This document shows, piece after piece, positions 21,511-33,900 of a stretch of DNA of 64,000 bases. The position numbers and the translations under genes were made by a program. Where the stretch lies: assembly GCA_036873135.1 (NCBI GenBank), contig JAPTYO010000005.1, forward strand, positions 7,418,166 to 7,482,165, in the 5' to 3' direction. How positions within the stretch are numbered: the stretch's first letter is position 1; the number at the start of each line of letters is the position of its first letter. Under the pieces are notes generated by a model, which saw only the letters and a list, made by a program, of their open reading frames with translations, had not been told where the DNA came from and searched no databases. Source of the DNA: Clarkia xantiana subsp. parviflora. Its lineage: Eukaryota; Streptophyta; Magnoliopsida; Myrtales; Onagraceae.

Positions 21511-24104
21511 GAGAGCAAAGGCTCCACTTGGTACATTGTAAAAGAAATTGCAACTGAGAGACATTTTGATGTCTCTAGATTCACCGTCCTAAAGGCCTGC
21601 AAGAAAATGAATGAGATTATCAATGGTGAGCGGATGAAACAGTTTGCTCGTCTACGGGACTACGTGCATGCAGTTCATATCAACAACCCAGGGAGTTCAG
21701 TGAAGTTACTGGCGGATGAGCATGGGAGGTTCGAACGACTGTACATGTGCTTGGAGGCGTGTAAACGTAGGTTCAATGCTGGATGCAGACTGTTCTTTGG
21801 TCTTGACGGCTGCCACTTGAAGGGAGTGGAACAAGGTCAGCTGTTGTCATTTGTGGGTCAAGACGCAAACAACGGTTTGCTCCCGATATCCATTGCTTGG
21901 GTGAAGGCTGAGACGACTAACACATGGAGATGGTTTCCTAACCTTTTACTGGATGATATCGGCGACGGTTGTGGTGAACAAGGTTGGGTTATAATGTCTG
22001 GCTGACATAAGGTATTTCACTTATGTTGCTTTTAATTCATTATGAAAATCAACGGTGTCCAAATATGTATGCTTGTTGCTATATCGTGCCCAGATATCTA
22101 GGTTTGTTGCAATATTGTGTCCTGATATGTCTTCTTGTTGCTATATGGTGTCCATATGTAGGGTTGTTGCAATATGGTGTCCTGATTTGTCTACTTGTTG
22201 CTATATGGTGTCTAGATATATATGGTTGTTGCAATATGGTGTCCTGATATGTCTGCTTGTTGCTACATGATGTCCAGATATGTAGGGTTGTTGCAATATG
22301 GTGTCTTGATATTAGGGTTTGTTGTTATTTGTTTATCTAGGGTCTGGTAACCGCAGTTGAGGAACTGTGCCCAGGAGCTGAACACTGGTTCTGTGTTCGT
22401 CTCATTACAGAGAATATGAAGGCTTTAGGGTGGAATGGTGTGGCTATTAAAGATCGTGTCTTTGGAGCTTTTTCTGCGTACTTACGAAGTGAGCATGAGG
22501 AGGAAATGGAAGCACTTAGAAGGTTGAAGCAAGAGGTTTTCAATTATTTGATTCAGATTCCCCGGGAACAGTGGAGTGGGCTAGGGCTACTTCCCACACT
22601 AGTCTAAGGTTGATTTAATCATGAACAACCTGAACGAGAGCTTTAACCACGCTATTGCAGAAGCTAGGAACAAGCCTATAGTCACCGCATTTGAGATTAT
22701 TAGGAGAAAGTTGATGAAGAATTTCCTAGAGGAGAGGGTGAACGTTCCGAACTGGAGAGGAGACTTAGGGCATAAGATTTTGAAGAAAATGAGAAGGGGC
22801 ACCTCTATTGCATTTTCATCGAACATGACTTACGCTGGTGTCCACCATTACGAGGTTGAATGTCAAATGAGGGTTTACCATGTGAATTTCCCAGAGATGA
22901 GTTGTACAAGCTGCCAATACCAGATTACAGGGTTGCCACGTGGACATGAACTTATATGTGTAAGAAAAGAAACGAATCCATTATCGACATTTGTGCATCC
23001 TAGTCTGACAAGGTATGCCATGTTGAGGATTTACGAGAGGTTTATATACCTAGTGCCTCGCGAAGAATTTTGGGAAAGAACCGGTCTTAACACTGTGTTG
23101 CCCCCCATTATTAGGAGACAATCAAACCGGCCCAAAACAATCTGAAGAAGGGAATCTCACGAGCCAGGAGCGAGCAGATTGAGGAAGTCTTACCACATTA
23201 TATGCTGTATTTGCAAGGCTGGAACCCACAAATCGGGGAGGCATTTGGAGTGCTCCCAGAAGATAACATTGCAGCTGATGGAGATGGAAGGGCCCCAGAA
23301 CAACAAACAACAGAGCAGGACTCCGATGAGGTATGTTAAGTTTTTAACATGTTGTATTCAGTTATGTTAAGTTTTCAATATGTATTACTTGCAGAGCTTG
23401 GATTAGTTGACATCGCCCCCACGTCATACGGGGTGCAGGAGGTTAATGATGATGACACATTGACTGATTTTCTAACGGTATGTCACTTTAATACTTTAAT
23501 TTTTTCCATACAACGTTATAAATTGACTATCAGTTTTTCCAGTTGATCAGAAAGAACAGCCAGAGGAAGAAGACATCTCAGTCAGAACGCGTTGTCAAGG
23601 AGGAAGAAGGTAGAACCGTTGAAGATGAGGAAACCCTAGGAGATTTTCTAAGGGTAAATTCAGTTGAATAGTATTTTATAAGGGCGGATATTATAAGATA
23701 TTGTAAGTTGACTCTCCCTTTTCTCATTCGATAGGAAAGAGCAGCCGGCAAAAGAAGATACATCGACCCGAGGTGGAGGTCGAATATGAGCAGCCCGTTG
23801 AAGTGGATCCCCCACAACACGAGGAAGACATTGATATTGTTGAGGAAGTATATTCCCCACAACATGCAGAAGACGATGACTCTGTTGAGGAAGTGGACCC
23901 CCCACAAAAGGAGGGTGACGATGATTTCGTTGAATAATTGGAAATTGAAGACGCGGCTCCATTGTGTACTATACTTCTAGGATCCTCGAGATTTAAGCTC
24001 CTCCTCCATAAGCATATGTAGCTCCCAAAAAACGTCGACCAAAATTGCATATCGTCAAACCGGTTAGGAGAAGTATTCGTCAGATGAACATGGTAGATGG
24101 ATGA
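21511..24104 (+). pseudogene. MULE transposase, catalytic domain, zinc fingers and C-terminal tail
   Basis: It resumes with SKGSTWYIVKEIATERHFDV. The catalytic region shows FFGLDGCHLKG (first Asp), LLPISIAWVKAETTNTWRWF and WVIMSG followed by TGA (22003-22005), at the place where the family has the second Asp (SDRQKG-like). A 329 bp GT-AG intron (22012-22340) follows, then GLVTAVEELCPGAEHWFC. After a frame break near 22580 come LIMNNLNESFNHAI, a degenerate SWIM-type finger (MSCTSCQYQITGLPRGH), an in-frame stop (23143-23145) and a knuckle-like CCICKAGTHKSGRHLEC. GT-AG introns at 23331-23394, 23478-23542 and 23654-23734 link acidic exons to a stop near 23935, or, with one more exon, to a basic tail ending near 24104. 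It is a non-functional fossil. Confidence 0.85.
22053..22325 (+). repeat. Tandem repeat inside a MULE intron (about 65 bp dimer, four copies)
   Basis: Half-units alternate: ttgttgctatatggtgtcc then gttgttgcaatatggtgtcc, each followed by a gatatgt-type linker. The array fills most of the 329 bp intron. The two overlapping open frames found here are periodicity artefacts. Confidence 0.85.
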
Positions 24105-26072
24105 ACTAGGGGTGTTGGATTGTTCTGTTATTTTTTGGGAGAAGAACTCCATTTAGGTTTCATGTATTTTGCGAAGATGAACTCCATGAGTTGTTGTTCT
24201 CGTAGATAGTCTAGTTTGTGTGGTACTCCGTAATGTTGGGTACACTCTTAAGTGAAAACGCTTCATGTTGGGCAAATACTTGGCGTTTCAGTGAGTACCA
24301 CAACAAACTGTTGAACATCGATGTTCCAATTTGAATGTTAAAACTATGTTATGGTTTCATTTGGTCTTTTCATTTGGTGCTTCATATTAGGTGTTTTTTG
24401 TGATTTTCTGCACAACAATAACTTATGCGTAACACAGACCCCAAATGTATGTGTTGTTAATAGTTCGTACATTCATAAACAACATGTTATTACATTCAGA
24501 CACCAAAACCATCAACATAAATAACTTACATACATCTTATACAACGCCTAACATAAAACAGAAACCAAATGGAAACAGCGTTAATAGTTAATACATTCAT
24601 AAAAAACATGTTCCTGAATGAAAGACACCGTTGATTTAACATTAGAGAAAAAAAAAAAAAAAAAAAAAAGGACCAGGGGATCTTAAACCCTGTCGTTTTA
24701 ATAACTATCTTTGTAGCTCCAGAATGTTTCAGTTTATGCTCCTACATGTTATCTGGATATACCAAGAAAGATGTACGGTCTAATGAGGCGCTAAAAAATA
24801 CAATATTATTAGGGATTCATTGAGATTATCCAATTTTGGGCATACTTATTTCTTTTGATTTTGGATGAGCTGGGCCAAAAGAAATATGATGAAGTAAAAG
24901 GGTTCTGCATTATGAACTTTGTACCGCGTAAGTTTTCTAGCCGGAGCCATTAATAAAGAGAAAGAAACATTATCCTATATCCATTTTTGAATTTGGACAT
25001 TCAATGGTACATGCATGATTCTACCGGAAAAACTATCATTATCAATATGCTGCTTATTTAATACACATTTTTGTCCAACCCAAAGCGGGCAATAGCTAAT
25101 AGTTAGAACTCATTTAAAAAATAATAATAATCCAATCATGGAAAAACATTTCCCCGTCCTGGCATTAATCGATTTTTAACGTGTAATTAGATCGGAGAAT
25201 CGTTATTAACCAACGACTAACATTATACAAACAACAAAAAGTAACATATTTCTAATGCTAGACACCAAAAAGTAACATATCATAAATGCAAGACATCAAA
25301 AAGCAACAACAAACATAACCTCGTCCATTCAGTTTCAACAAGGTACAACAGGCAGTGATTACTGTAAATTGGTTACATTTTCCCTACAAACACAACTCCT
25401 ATCACTACCAAACACAAGAAGAATATAACTCAATGATACATTCTCTCAAGGCGTTTTAATTTTGCCTCTGAATCTGATAACTGTTTCCTCGCCCTAGCTG
25501 AAATTCGACTGAAATAGCTACACATTCCTTCTGAAATCTAGATGAAAAAATTACAACTTATATCGCTCCCCTAGCAAAGACAAGCACAATAATTAGAGTT
25601 AGGGTTCGTATGAACCAAAATTACACATATTATACAGAAATGAAGAAACACCTAATTTGATCACTATTAGTTGAAAAACATTGTACCAAACTTAGGGTTA
25701 GGATTAATGTTCAATTTAATCGGAAAAAAAAAAAAAACCAAATAGTACTGAAAATGACTAAACTCGACTTAGGAAAAACACTATACCAAAATTAGGGTTA
25801 GGGTTGGGGTTCAATTGAACACAAAATACCCATATAGCCCAGAAAGGTGTAATTAGAGACAATTTAGGGTTATGCTATATCAATTGAACCGAAATAACCC
25901 CCCAATTAAACAGAAACTTAACGAAATTCTTAAATCTCTGGTTCAGTTCGTATTAATTCGCAATACTCACACCGAATTAGATATAATTAGAGACAAATTA
26001 GGGTTATGCTATATCAATTGAACTAAAATAAGCCACAATTTAACAGAAAGTTAACAAATTTGATAAATTTTT
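24105..26072. other. No gene seen; AT-rich flank of the MULE
   Basis: There are no long or family-like frames. It contains an A19 run near 24651 and several short ttagggttaggg-type motifs (about 25592, 25692, 25794, 25866), probably telo-box-like or decayed transposon sequence. It may hold the MULE's 3' end, but I found no matching left terminal repeat because the left end is outside the window. Confidence 0.5.
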
Positions 26073-26918
26073 GGTTCAATTCGTATTAATTCGCAATACC
26101 CACACAGAATTAGACTGTCTAAGGAAGCTTACATTGAAAAAGGACACCCATAGAACCTCCGGCCGAAATTCGAAGAAGTCCATAAGGTTTTCACCACCGC
26201 TTCGACGCCGTGCCTATAGTAAGCTGGGCCTTCACAAGCTTCAAACATTCAGTTGCCTGATGTTAACGACGACGAGGCCACCATTCTTCTTTGCTAATGG
26301 CCTCCCTTCTTTTTCGCATCCTTTTTCCTTTCTCGCTCTTCTCTTTTTCTCTTTTCTTTATTTAAACTGAGACGGGTTTCAGTTTCCACGTCCTAGATTT
26401 TATGTTTTGAACAAATGGGTAAATTAGTCTTTTCACATTTAAGTCGGCGACCACGTGCCTGTCACGTGTGTGGTTAGCAAATTGAAGGAAGGGCGGTTCA
26501 ATTCGTATTAATTCGCAATACCCACACATAATTAGACTGTCTAAGGAAGCTTACATTGAAAAAAGGACACCCATAGAACCTCCGGCCGAAATTCGAAAAA
26601 GGCCATAAGGTTTTCACCATCGCTTTGACATCGTGCCTACGGTAAACTGGGCCTTCACAAGCTTCAAACCTTCAGTTGCTCGACGCTGACGACGACGAGG
26701 CCACCATTCTTCATCGCTAATGGCCTCCCTTCTTCTTCGCGTCCTTTTTCATTTCCCGCTCTTCTCATTTTCTCTTTTCTTTCTTTAAACTGAGACGGGT
26801 TTCAGTTTCCACGTCCTAGATTTTACGTTTTGAACAAATGGGTAAATTGATCTTTTTCACATTTAAGTGAGCGACCATGTGCCTGTCACGTGTGTGGTCA
26901 ACAAATTGAAGGAAGGGT
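26073..26918. repeat. Direct tandem duplication, unit about 422 bp
   Basis: Unit 1 is 26073-26494 and unit 2 is 26495-26918. Both start ggttcaattcgtattaattc and end gaaggaaggg. They are highly similar throughout with scattered substitutions. A degenerate partial third start (ggttcagttcgtattaattc) lies at 25941. Neither strand has a conserved long frame. The function is unknown. Confidence 0.9.
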
Positions 26919-27111
26919 AAACTGGTCATTTCATCTGACTTCATCAAATTTAACCCGAAACTGGACGGAAAACCAAATCGCAACAAAGTTGAATCCTGAG
27001 ACACCAAATATTAACAAAAAAAAAAATTACACACCAAACTGATACATGGGTTAATACTGAGACACCAAATCTGTTCTTTTCCCCCCCGCTTTAAACTATG
27101 TTTATTTACTC

Positions 27112-27254
27112 AAGGTTGGTTGGACCAACTGGTAAAGCGAGTTGTTTTCTCATGGACGATTCGTGATCAAATCCCGTTGAAGACGTCTCCTTGGAAGTCC
27201 TCATTGTGGAGAGTTTTAACCTTAACGCTCCCAGCTTAAAATTGCGAAAGCAAT
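27112..27254 (+). mobile_element. tRNA-derived SINE, copy 1
   Basis: It starts aaggttggttggaccaactg (A-box-like) and has a B-box-like gatcaaatcc at about 27172. It ends in gcgaaagcaat. It matches the minus-strand copy at 56783-56942 across the head and the 3' region ccttaacgctcc...gcgaaagcaat. No poly(A) tail or target duplication is clear for this copy, so it is probably the older of the two. Confidence 0.72.
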
Positions 27255-27281
27255 CTTCCAACTGGGGAATAATATTTTTAA

Positions 27282-27530
27282 GGGGTTAAAAGTACTTTTC
27301 ATATAACATATTTGACCGAGTGTAGTTTTTAGTAAAATATATATTTTTTTGTATACTTTTGGTACTAAACGTTTAAACTTTGTTGGTTTTTGGTCTATAT
27401 GTTAGTTGGCCGTTAGTTTTGGCCGTTAAATGACATGTGCAAGTCACGTGACCCACCCTTAACTTTTAATTTTGTTCGATTTAGTCCCTCTAATACATCA
27501 ATAGCTTCTATTTTGTTCTAAAATTTCGAA
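27282..27530 (+). repeat. Single arm of a GGGTTAA-type Mutator MITE
   Basis: The sequence from ggggttaaaagtac onward, with gacatgtgcaagtcacgtga and tttagtccctctaatac, parallels the left arm of the MITE at 615-1140. No partner arm follows, so it appears truncated. The DNA behind it (27540-27640) is a GC-richer stretch with repeated gggtc/gaccc. Confidence 0.6.
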
Positions 27531-27919
27531 ATCGAACCCAATTGAACTCAATTGACCTAGCCCAGGGTTAGGTCCGACCCTGGGTCGGTTGGGTCTGGTG
27601 ATCCCGACGTGGGTCCGACCGAGCCCTAGCTAAGTCCGGCTAGGTCGATTGGGTTCGATTTTAAATTTTATTTTATATTAATAATGATTGTAACGTTAGC
27701 CAAGTGAAGTGACCAGTCCTGCAGTAGAGACATGTAGAATACATAGGGGAACATTTTTGTTAGGTCTGTGAGAAATCATTGAAAGGTTGAGGTGCTTCTG
27801 GGAGCAGACAATAAGCTTTGCTAACCATCATCTTCTTCTACAACCTCACCGTCAACTTCATCGCAACCAACAATTGTTGGTCTAATCACATAGAGGGTGA
27901 GACCCGAATGCCTTGAAAG

Positions 27920-28618
27920 CAGTGTTATCAGAACCGGACCGGACACCGAACCGGCAAGGGTGCCGATTCCCGGTTTGCCGATTCGAACCCGGTTCGAACC
28001 GGGTCCGGCCGTTCCAATCAACTCTCTTTTGATTCCCCTCACATTCTCACCGTCCTCCCAAACTCCCCCTTCCCCGCTTCTGAAATTCCTCTCATTCTCA
28101 CCCTCCTTCTATCTCCTGCCAATCCCCCCTTCTCACTCCCAATCCCCTTTCTCTCCCCTCCCAATCCACATTCCCCCTTAAACACCCATCACCCTGATTT
28201 CTCCACCACCGCTATTATTCCGCCGCGCTAGACCACCGGGCAACGAAAACCTCCCTGCTACCTACCTCTCTATCAATGTCCACAACCTCCACTTGGCCCT
28301 TTACTGCTGGTCCCCCGCGCACTACTGCAAAAATCGAGTCCAGATCGCAGGAAACCGAGGTAGGTCTGAAAGTCCAAATCGGAGCAACGACGGGGGCAAA
28401 TCTCATCGAGGTCTGCAAAATCCACATATGGCTTCTCCAAAACCCTAAACCGGAGAACCGGCCGGTTCGCCTAAAACTGGCATGTTCACTGAAAACCGGT
28501 ACGGAAAACCGGGTTCGCATCCTTGCCGGTCTTTTCAGACCGGACCGGCCAGGGGTCCGGTTCCCAGTCTGAAACGGTCGGACCGCCGATCCGGTCCGGT
28601 TCGGTTCTGATAACACTG
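27920..28618. mobile_element. hAT-type MITE, 699 bp, 8 bp TSD
   Basis: The ends are CAGTGTTATCAGAACCGGAC and its inverse ending GATAACACTG. The 8 bp cttgaaag is duplicated exactly at 27912-27919 and 28619-28626. CAGTG-type ends with 8 bp duplications are hAT traits. The interior is rich in ccggtt/aaccgg motifs near both ends and pyrimidine-rich in the middle. Open frames inside it on both strands do not resemble a transposase. Confidence 0.9.
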
Positions 28619-28655
28619 CTTGAAAGTGTCAGGGATCAGATTGGTTTACATTGCT

Positions 28656-29170
28656 TAGGGCTAAGCAAGAAGCCCGAATAGCCGAAGGCCCGAATAGCCC
28701 GATCGGAGGCCGTCCCGAAAAGTGTTCCGAGCCCGGTCGGGCGGGAATTTTCTTCCTAAGTCAGGCTCGGGGTCGGGCTTTTTCTTAAAAAGCCGAATGT
28801 CCCGAGCACGCCCGAGTATATATATATTATATATATTTAAGTTTAACCTAAGTCTACTAACTATAGTTTAAGTAACTTTACTATAGTTAAAATAAATAAA
28901 AAAAACTCTAGAGTTAGCCTATGGATGATGTTTGAACTTGTTGAATTTTGTATTGATGTGTTGAACTTGCATGTATTTAAAATGGATGAACTTCATGTTA
29001 GGATTTTTTTTATTTTTTTCAAATTTTTTGTTTAAATTTGGGCTAGCCCGAGCCCGAGTCCCGACTCGGGCGGGACATTTCCTTTGGATTCGGGCTCGGG
29101 CCAAAAATATGAGTCCCAAAATTTTCAAGCTCAGGCAAAAGCCTATCCGTCCCATCCGAGCTCACCCTTA
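28656..29170. mobile_element. Probable second hAT-type MITE (TAGGG ends)
   Basis: It begins TAGGGCTAAGC and ends GCTCACCCTTA, an imperfect inversion. GC-rich subterminal blocks built on agcccga/tcgggct flank an AT-rich core. I could not find a convincing 8 bp duplication, so the class rests on resemblance to 46854-47326. Confidence 0.55.
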
Positions 29171-29791
29171 AGTAAGCTAAACCAACCAATAACATTTTGT
29201 AAGTGAGATCCAGATGAGTCAGCTCCACATATTTAATAATTTACCCTAACCCTAATGTGTAGGGACATTTTGGGTCATGCATAAACAACTCGGTCCATGC
29301 ATGGACGTTACACCTAAAGGGTCATTTCTATGTTTCCATGATGGTTTAAGCCACTTTACATTGCCATTGCCGTCGACGCTCTATATAGGAAGGTATATAA
29401 TGAGCTTCTAAAGAATCAATATACTGATAAATCACTCTCTAGTGAGCAATTAATTTGTGTATGGAGAGATGATAAGGAATCCTCCGAATTGTGTCACAAT
29501 GGCACCTTCAATGGCACCTTCCGTAATTTATTACAACTTCTTGGGTATTTTAATCACCACTGGATTCGGAATATTACGGAACCTCATTTCTGAATCCGTA
29601 TCAATACTGTTTGTGATTGCAGTCTAGTTGGGGCAGCTATTATCTCAATCGGTTTCTACAAAGTACTGTGGGGCAAGACTACCATTGAGAGCTTTACTTA
29701 CCACTGATCTGTCCGAATCACTGTCCACCCACAAGGTGCCTCTTTTTCAAAACAAAACTACAACTAAGCAGATGAAGTAGAAAATCAAGCA
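29171..29791. other. No gene seen
   Basis: It contains short repeats such as tggcaccttcaatggcacctt near 29500 and no family-like frame. Confidence 0.4.
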
Positions 29792-29800
29792 TGAAAAGAA

Positions 29801-30324
29801 GGGTTAAGAACCTATAAACCGGACAGTTTGCCCATGTAAAATTTTGGTGTCTGAAGTATAAAATGTTAAAATGAAAAGTCCTAGGTTTTATTTTAGTTAA
29901 AATTTGGTGTTCGCGCGTCTTTTCCTCTCCCTTCAAACATTTCCATTAACCATTTCACCCACTCATAATCCATCACTCTTTGCTTCTTATAAAATCGCTA
30001 AATTTCTTCAAAAACTTGAACATCCGAAAGAAAAGGTTTTCAGCAGAGTGGTGTGGAGTGATTTTCAACAACAATAGAGCAATATTTACTTGTGCGAATA
30101 TGGCCACCTTCTTAGGGTCACGGCAAGGTGACGAGTAGGGAGCGTGCATGAGAGCTCCTATTTGACAACCGGTTTCGTAGGAATTGGCTTCTCTAAAGTA
30201 ATCACACCGAGACATCAAATTTCAACAAAAATGAAACCTGAGACTGTCCATTTTAACATTTTAAACTTCAGACACCAAAATCTCACATGGAGCAAACTTC
30301 AGACAGTTTATAGGTTCTTAACCC
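29801..30324. mobile_element. Mutator-type MITE (GGGTTAAG ends, 9 bp TSD), 524 bp
   Basis: The left end is GGGTTAAGAACCTATAAAC and the right end is GTTTATAGGTTCTTAACCC. The 9 bp flanks tgaaaagaa (29792-29800) and cgaaaagaa (30325-30333) match at 8 of 9. It is the same end type as 35867-36693. The interior lacks coding signs. Confidence 0.85.
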
Positions 30325-30954
30325 CGAAAAGAAACTAACACCACCAGGAACACAACCCAATGGAAACTTCAGTTTTTTGAATAGGCTAGTTTCCAATCAA
30401 ATATTGATTCGATGGGGATCGATCTTGGTATTACAAAGTTGTATGATGACTCCAATCAAGATCACTCTTAACATTCAGCTGCTGAAAAGGCAGACCTTAA
30501 TACTCAAGTATCAATGATTTTAAGATGATCCATAATGCAGGGAGGACTCAAACATCTTTGACAGCCTTGTGAATCAAGCAAAGATAGAACAAAAGAAGGA
30601 TTCAGAAGCACCAAGAACTAAGGAAAACGCCATAAGCCATTACAATAAAGCCGACACTACTTTTACTTTCTTTCCCTTTTAAGTTTTGGAGCAACACCAC
30701 CACCGTAGCTACATAATCGATATTATCTACTTTAACTCCTATCTCAGTAAACAAAATCGCATGAGATAGAAGTTGTGGTTGATAAAAATGCCACCTAATT
30801 GTTCGCTAAATGAGTCAGTGTGCTATAGTAGTAATAGTAGCAGACCAAAGCTAGATAGCAAAAACTCATCCTCAAAACAGAAGTGCTTTGGATAAGAACC
30901 TGATTCATTCGTTTAACCAAGCAGAACATCGGGAAAAGGACACTTTGATTGCTA

Positions 30955-33900
30955 CTAATTCTTCAGGTCATCAGACATTGCTGATGGTATGCAATGGGTC
31001 GTGAGGATATCAGATGTAGCTGCTTTTGCACTTTCCGTCTTCAGAACAACAATCTGTCCCCAAAAATAAAGAGAAATCAGTACTATTATTCAAAGTGGAC
31101 TTTTTGTTTGCATGAATGAACTCTCACAAACTATAGTAGATAACCTGTTGGTATTCTAGGTCGAATCGGAGATATTCATCTTCACAGCTCTCTACCATGG
31201 CTGCCAAGCTCTTCAAATTCTTTACAGGCTTCCCATTAAAAGCTAGAACCTACCCATCACAATATAAGAGATTATAAAAGCATATACCCTACAATTTTTA
31301 ACCAAAGGTTTTTGATGATATAAACCTGAGTGTTGACAATTTCTTCATATCCAATGTTTACATCAGCAACAAGAACCTGCACATCGATTTATGAATCATC
31401 AAACAGGGGAATTCCTGAACAGATTAGAATATTAAGACATAATGTGAAGGTGATCTGTGGAAGATAATACCTGAGAAACAACAACGAGCTGTTCATCAAC
31501 AGACTCCGACATTGAATGAAGAAGCTTGTCCAAAAGTTTGACTGGAGCATCAAATTCGTACTCCTTCCCATACTGAATGAAGCAAACATGAATCAGACAT
31601 CGTATATGGAATATTCTACAGTAACAACAAGCACATGAACGATTAAACAATCCACAAATTCGTTCATACGCCAACAATCAAGGGAAGAGAACCATTATAC
31701 AGAATACAGTATCAAGGACAATACCTCTGAACGCAGATATGGTACAGATACAGCAGAGAAAACAAATCCAGCAATGATGTAGTAAGAAGGTGACTTCCCA
31801 CTTGTGTGGGCAGGGACGAGCCGCTTGTGGGTTGCAAGCTTTATGTTGAATTCAAGAACTTTTGAATTTCGAAGAACCTTGATACGAGCCTTGTCTCCTG
31901 TGTACTTTTGAGAAACGAGGTAGCTGAATCCTATGCGCTCTCCATGTCTAAAAGGAACTGAAAACATTTTGTTCCAAGAAATGGGTCATTTCCCATTTGT
32001 GTAAAAACAAACAAAATATTGATCACAAACCATGAATATTGCAGTGGCAAAAAAACCATAAAAATTTCATCTTGATACACAACTTTCAGATGAAGAAGAA
32101 CATCAATAACAAATTAGAAGATGAGCACCTGTATTCTCCCAATTTGACATGGACATTTGAAAATGAAGTCCAATAGATTGTATAATGCTAGAGTAACTGA
32201 GCAAAAGGGAAAGGAAGAACCTATTACCGGTTCCGTCATTGGCAATTTTAACACCATCAAAGCTAAGGATGACATCTGATGGTTTCAGAACTTGTGATTC
32301 TGGAGCCGTGGGTTCAACTCTTCTAATACGAACACCTTTTTGGTCAGGCTTCATCCCTACTGAAATACGTAAGTCAGGATTTTCCATCTTCTGCCACTCA
32401 ACTCCAACAATGGGGAACCCTGTAATTGTCAATTTTGAACAAAAGGCATTAAGCATAACAGAAAATCCCTTTAGGAAACACTTGTTGGACAACCAATTGT
32501 TTAACCACTACCATGAACTTAAAACGACCGTAATTGCAGAAAGAAACATTCAATGCTCAAACACAAGACAATTGGTCGAAAACGCTTACCTGTGTATGCT
32601 CCATTCTTCTCATAGTCATGAATGAAGTGCATAATCACTGGTGTAGGAATTATGTAGCCAATATTCTCTGCATCTTCATGTTTAAGAGACTGAAATGCAA
32701 TGCCCACACAACTTCCCTGATCATTAAATGCAGGACCGCCTGAATTTCCAGAATTGATTGCTGCATCAATCTGCAACATCATTTAAACACCATAAGCTAA
32801 AATTGCAAATGAAAAATCAAGACAGAATTATTAGAGCAAACAGTCACTAACCTGCACTCCTAAAAGTTCAGTTGACCCATGAGCATAAGACAGGATCTCC
32901 ATTCGTGAGACAACACCACTTGTGACAGAGATTGTGTCACCACCAATCGGGTAGCCGACCACAGTTACAGCATCCTGCAGTGCGGGTAACTCACCAAACT
33001 CAACAGGTATGACTCCTTCCCAGAACTCGTCATCACTGACTGTAAGCATAGCTGAAGCATTTGAATGGAAAACATCAGCTCATGTCCAGGCAGAAAAAAT
33101 ACAGTTGGTTTTTCATAAAAACATGAATACTTTTGTCTTCTCCATAAGGCTATCAAGGGAAGCTCAATTAAGAGATGCTACTGGCTAAATGAAGAAAAAA
33201 CACATATCCAACCCACAGCATCGAACAAATTTCTCAAGTCGCATGCCAATGAGATACGATGGGAGCAACAACTAGTATGAAATACTCAAAGGCATCAACA
33301 AGTATTAGTAACCTGCAATAATGCAGCTTAAATGCATGCAACTGACACCAGTGACTAGAATACACATGTTCCTCACAGAATGAGGAAAATTCACAGTAAC
33401 AACACGGATATGCAATAAAGAGAATAGCTCACCAATGTCGCATTCAGTTCCAATAGCCAGCACAGTAGCCAAATACTTAGTGTCAGAGCCACGCTTCTTC
33501 ACCTTCACCTGAGTGTGGTGCTCCACAGAATGGGCATTCGTGAGCACCCTCTTGCCCCCTATTATAAAGCCGCTGCTACTGCTACTGTACTGCTTCTTCC
33601 GCTGCCAAGGAAGGGAGAAATTCGGCTCTGTATGAACGCAAAACACCTTTACAACCGAGTCCATAGCAGGCATCACCTTCGCCACAGTCTCCCAACTAGC
33701 AATCGGCATTGGAGAAGGCTCTATCCTTTCTACACCATTGACAGCCAGGGGAACCGAGCAGTCACCATTCAGCTCGGCGAGGCGAGAGCTCCGGCGCTCA
33801 GGGGAGATTTCCTTGGGCTTGGCTCCGCGGCGCCGGCCAGGAGGGGATGCAACGGGGTTAAGTGTAGGTTCATCAGCGTAGGGAACGACGGAGGTGGTGA

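Noticed and set aside
22023..22270. Cys-rich frames LLLVAIWC and similar
   Set aside because: They result from the tandem repeat within the MULE intron.
25790..25815. Interstitial telomere repeat
   Set aside because: Only two or three ttaggg-like units occur, scattered among other motifs.
27112..27200. A tRNA gene
   Set aside because: A- and B-box-like motifs exist but no acceptor stem or cloverleaf forms; the shared tail and the A-tailed copy at 56783 make it a SINE.
27821..28616. Open frames on both strands at 27821-28181 and 28215-28616
   Set aside because: They lie within or across a hAT MITE and match no transposase; composition explains the openness.
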